From contig JALWTZ010000092.1 in NCBI GenBank assembly GCA_026993285.1, positions 1 through 8,118 on the forward strand: a stretch of 8,118 nucleotides of DNA, read 5' to 3'. Below, piece by piece: positions 7,136 through 8,118 of the stretch. The notes under the pieces are model-generated. The model was not told where the DNA came from. It made no database searches and saw only the letters and a program-made list of their open reading frames with translations. Position 1 is the first letter of the stretch; each line of letters begins with the position of its first letter. The position numbers were made by a program, and so were the translations under genes. The stretch is from Lysobacterales bacterium (GTDB taxonomy: Bacteria; Pseudomonadota; Gammaproteobacteria; Xanthomonadales; S139-57).

Positions 7136-7150
7136 CGTTAAATTTTAACG
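7136..7150. promoter_or_regulatory. Palindrome overlapping the candidate pal promoter
   Basis: CGTTAAA-T-TTTAACG is a perfect 7-bp inverted repeat around one central base. It covers the position of the candidate -35 element (7138-7143), a placement expected of an operator. No regulator is identifiable from the sequence. Confidence 0.35.
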
Positions 7151-7166
7151 GTGATTTTGCTAAAGT
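7138..7166 (+). promoter_or_regulatory. Candidate pal promoter (extended -10)
   Basis: TGCTAAAGT (7158-7166) fits an extended -10 element. TTAAAT (7138-7143), a weak -35, lies exactly 17 bases upstream of the -10 hexamer. Transcription would start near 7173, giving a leader of about 70 bases before pal. A second -10-like hexamer, TACAAT, is at 7194-7199 but lacks a good -35. A separate pal promoter agrees with the 200-base gap after tolB and with reports of an independently transcribed oprL in Pseudomonas. Confidence 0.45.
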
Positions 7167-7244
7167 CCCCCTGTTTCGGCAGCCGCAATGCCGTACAATC
7201 CGTGAGCAGATCATCCAACATACGAAATCAGCAGGAGTGACACC

Positions 7245-7769
7245 ATGCAACAAAGCTTGCGCATCATTATTCTCGCCCTGGCCGTCCTGACCCTGGCCGC
7301 CTGTTCCGGCAACAAGAACACCCGTGATGAAGGCGCTGCCGTGGACCAAGGCAGTTCACAAACAGCAGACACTTCTGGTGTGGATCAGGGCGGTGCCGCC
7401 CAGATGGACCCGCTGGACGATCCGGACAACATCCTGTCCAAGCGTGTCATCCTGTTCGACTTCGACAAGGCCGTGGTCAAGGACGAGTACCGCAATCTGG
7501 TAGAAGCCCATGCCCGCTATGTGGCTGAACATCCCAGTGCCCGTGTCACCCTCGAAGGCCATGCGGATGAGCGTGGTACCCGTGAGTACAACCTGGGCCT
7601 GGGCGAGCGCCGGGGCAACGCCGTGGCCAAGCTGATGCAGGCCATGGGCGCTTCCGCCGGCCAGATCAATGTCGTCAGCTATGGCGAAGAACGCCCGGTA
7701 GCCCTGTGCCATGCGGAGTCCTGCTGGTATCAGAACCGTCGGGTTGAAATCGTCTACACCAGTCGCTGA
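7245..7769 (+). CDS. pal: Peptidoglycan-associated lipoprotein Pal
   Basis: Pal is the outer-membrane lipoprotein that ties the outer membrane to peptidoglycan and to TolB/TolA, and it concentrates at the division site. The 174-residue product has a lipoprotein signal ending LTLAAC, so C20 would be the lipidated first mature residue; S21 at +2 favours outer-membrane sorting. A flexible acidic linker (about 21-60) precedes the OmpA-like domain (about 66-173). This domain contains ILFDFDKAVV, VTLEGHADERGTREYNLGLGERR-type sequence (101-123) and the YQNRRVEIVY end, all peptidoglycan-binding family signatures. C155 and C160 form an extra pair absent from E. coli Pal. AGGAG (7233-7237) is seven bases from the ATG. 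A strong terminator follows 17 bases after the stop. Confidence 0.97.
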   Translation: MQQSLRIIILALAVLTLAACSGNKNTRDEGAAVDQGSSQTADTSGVDQGGAAQMDPLDDPDNILSKRVILFDFDKAVVKDEYRNLVEAHARYVAEHPSARVTLEGHADERGTREYNLGLGERRGNAVAKLMQAMGASAGQINVVSYGEERPVALCHAESCWYQNRRVEIVYTSR

Positions 7770-7785
7770 TCAACAAGCCTGAACC

Positions 7786-7826
7786 GACCTGCCTGCCAAC
7801 CCTTCGGCAGGCAGGTCTTTTTGTTT
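7786..7826 (+). terminator. Intrinsic terminator after pal
   Basis: GACCTGCCTGCC (7786-7797) pairs perfectly over 12 bp with GGCAGGCAGGTC (7806-7817) around an eight-base loop. TTTTTGTTT (7818-7826) follows immediately. This is a textbook Rho-independent terminator. It lies between pal and cpoB and ends two bases before the cpoB ribosome binding site, so cpoB must rely on read-through unless a promoter is hidden in or before the hairpin. Confidence 0.92.
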
Positions 7827-7839
7827 CTGGAGATTGCGC

Positions 7840-8118
7840 ATGCGAACCTGTTTTCTTGCATTTCTGGTCTGCTTGCTGGCTCTGCCCCTGGCGAGCCAGG
7901 CTGAACGACTGAGCCTGGCCGAACGCGTACAGCGGCTGGAACAGCAAAAAAGTGGCAACAACCCGGCGCTGGTGGATGCCCTGATGCGGCTGGACCAGTT
8001 GCAGGAAGAGGTGCAAATGCTGCGTGGCCTGGTGGAAGAACAGCAGCACCTGATCCAGCAAATGCGCCAGCAGCAAAAGGATCAGTATCTGGATCTGGAC
8101 CGCCGCCTGCAGCAGCTC
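7840..8118 (+). CDS. cpoB: Cell division coordinator CpoB (YbgF), N-terminal part
   Basis: Only the first 93 codons are present; the gene continues past the window end. The product starts MRTCFLAFLVCLLALPLASQA, a signal peptide with probable cleavage after A21, giving a periplasmic protein beginning ERLSLAERVQRLEQ. Residues about 28-93 are a Gln/Glu/Leu-rich coiled coil with LRGLVEEQQHLIQQMRQQQ and DQYLDLDRRLQQL. This is the trimerisation region typical of YbgF; the TPR domain expected after it is not in view. In E. coli CpoB binds TolA and tunes PBP1B activity so that peptidoglycan synthesis keeps pace with outer-membrane constriction. GGAG at 7829-7832 is seven bases from the ATG. Its place directly after pal is the usual one. 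Confidence 0.92.
   Translation, partial: MRTCFLAFLVCLLALPLASQAERLSLAERVQRLEQQKSGNNPALVDALMRLDQLQEEVQMLRGLVEEQQHLIQQMRQQQKDQYLDLDRRLQQL

Larger units (their letters stand above)
7055..7155 (+). repeat. Three ACCGGTGAT-like direct repeats in the tolB-pal spacer
   Basis: ACCGGTGAT occurs exactly at 7055-7063 and 7086-7094, and as AACGGTGAT (one change) at 7147-7155. Start-to-start distances are 31 and 61 bases, close to three and six helical turns, so all three would face the same side of the DNA. They lie upstream of and into the candidate pal promoter. Binding-site function is inferred; chance repetition is possible. Confidence 0.4.

Noticed and set aside
7090..7290. A 66-codon forward open frame across the tolB-pal spacer
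   Set aside because: It overlaps the pal start in another frame, lacks a ribosome binding site and covers the repeats and candidate promoter.

Overview
The window is a compact, intact, all plus-strand housekeeping segment of a gammaproteobacterial chromosome. The gene order is yebC, ruvC, ruvA, ruvB, ybgC, tolQ, tolR, tolA, tolB, pal and the start of cpoB (ybgF). This order is well known from many Gammaproteobacteria. The GC-rich coding sequence and protein features (a TolA with a 299-residue polypeptide, a Pal with a C-terminal cysteine pair) point to a free-living member of that class outside the enterics. The genus cannot be fixed from the sequence alone.

Layout. Positions 1-373 hold no convincing gene. 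They contain a hairpin at 36-61, two copies of a structured intergenic repeat (95-165 and 243-311) and a likely extended -10 promoter just ahead of yebC. From 374 to 7044 nine genes follow almost without gaps: neighbouring genes either overlap by a few bases (ruvB/ybgC, ybgC/tolQ) or lie 1-13 bases apart. This suggests one long transcription unit with translational coupling. Positions 7045-7244, between tolB and pal, form the only sizeable internal gap. It holds inverted and direct repeats and candidate promoters, so pal and cpoB probably have their own transcription start. A strong intrinsic terminator lies between pal and cpoB, ending two bases before the cpoB ribosome binding site. cpoB runs off the window end.

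How the genes work together. YebC is a translation-associated protein of the YebC/TACO1 family. RuvC, RuvA and RuvB are the Holliday-junction resolvase, junction-binding protein and branch-migration motor of homologous recombination. YbgC is a hotdog-fold acyl-CoA thioesterase that travels with the Tol genes. TolQ, TolR and TolA form the inner-membrane energised complex. TolB (periplasm) and Pal (outer-membrane lipoprotein) are its partners at the outer membrane. CpoB links outer-membrane constriction to peptidoglycan synthesis at division.

I see no mobile element, CRISPR array, RNA gene or unknown protein system. The items worth a second look are small: the repeat pair at the left edge, the repeat-rich tolB-pal spacer, an in-frame A8 tract in tolA, and the terminator-to-ribosome-binding-site packing before cpoB.
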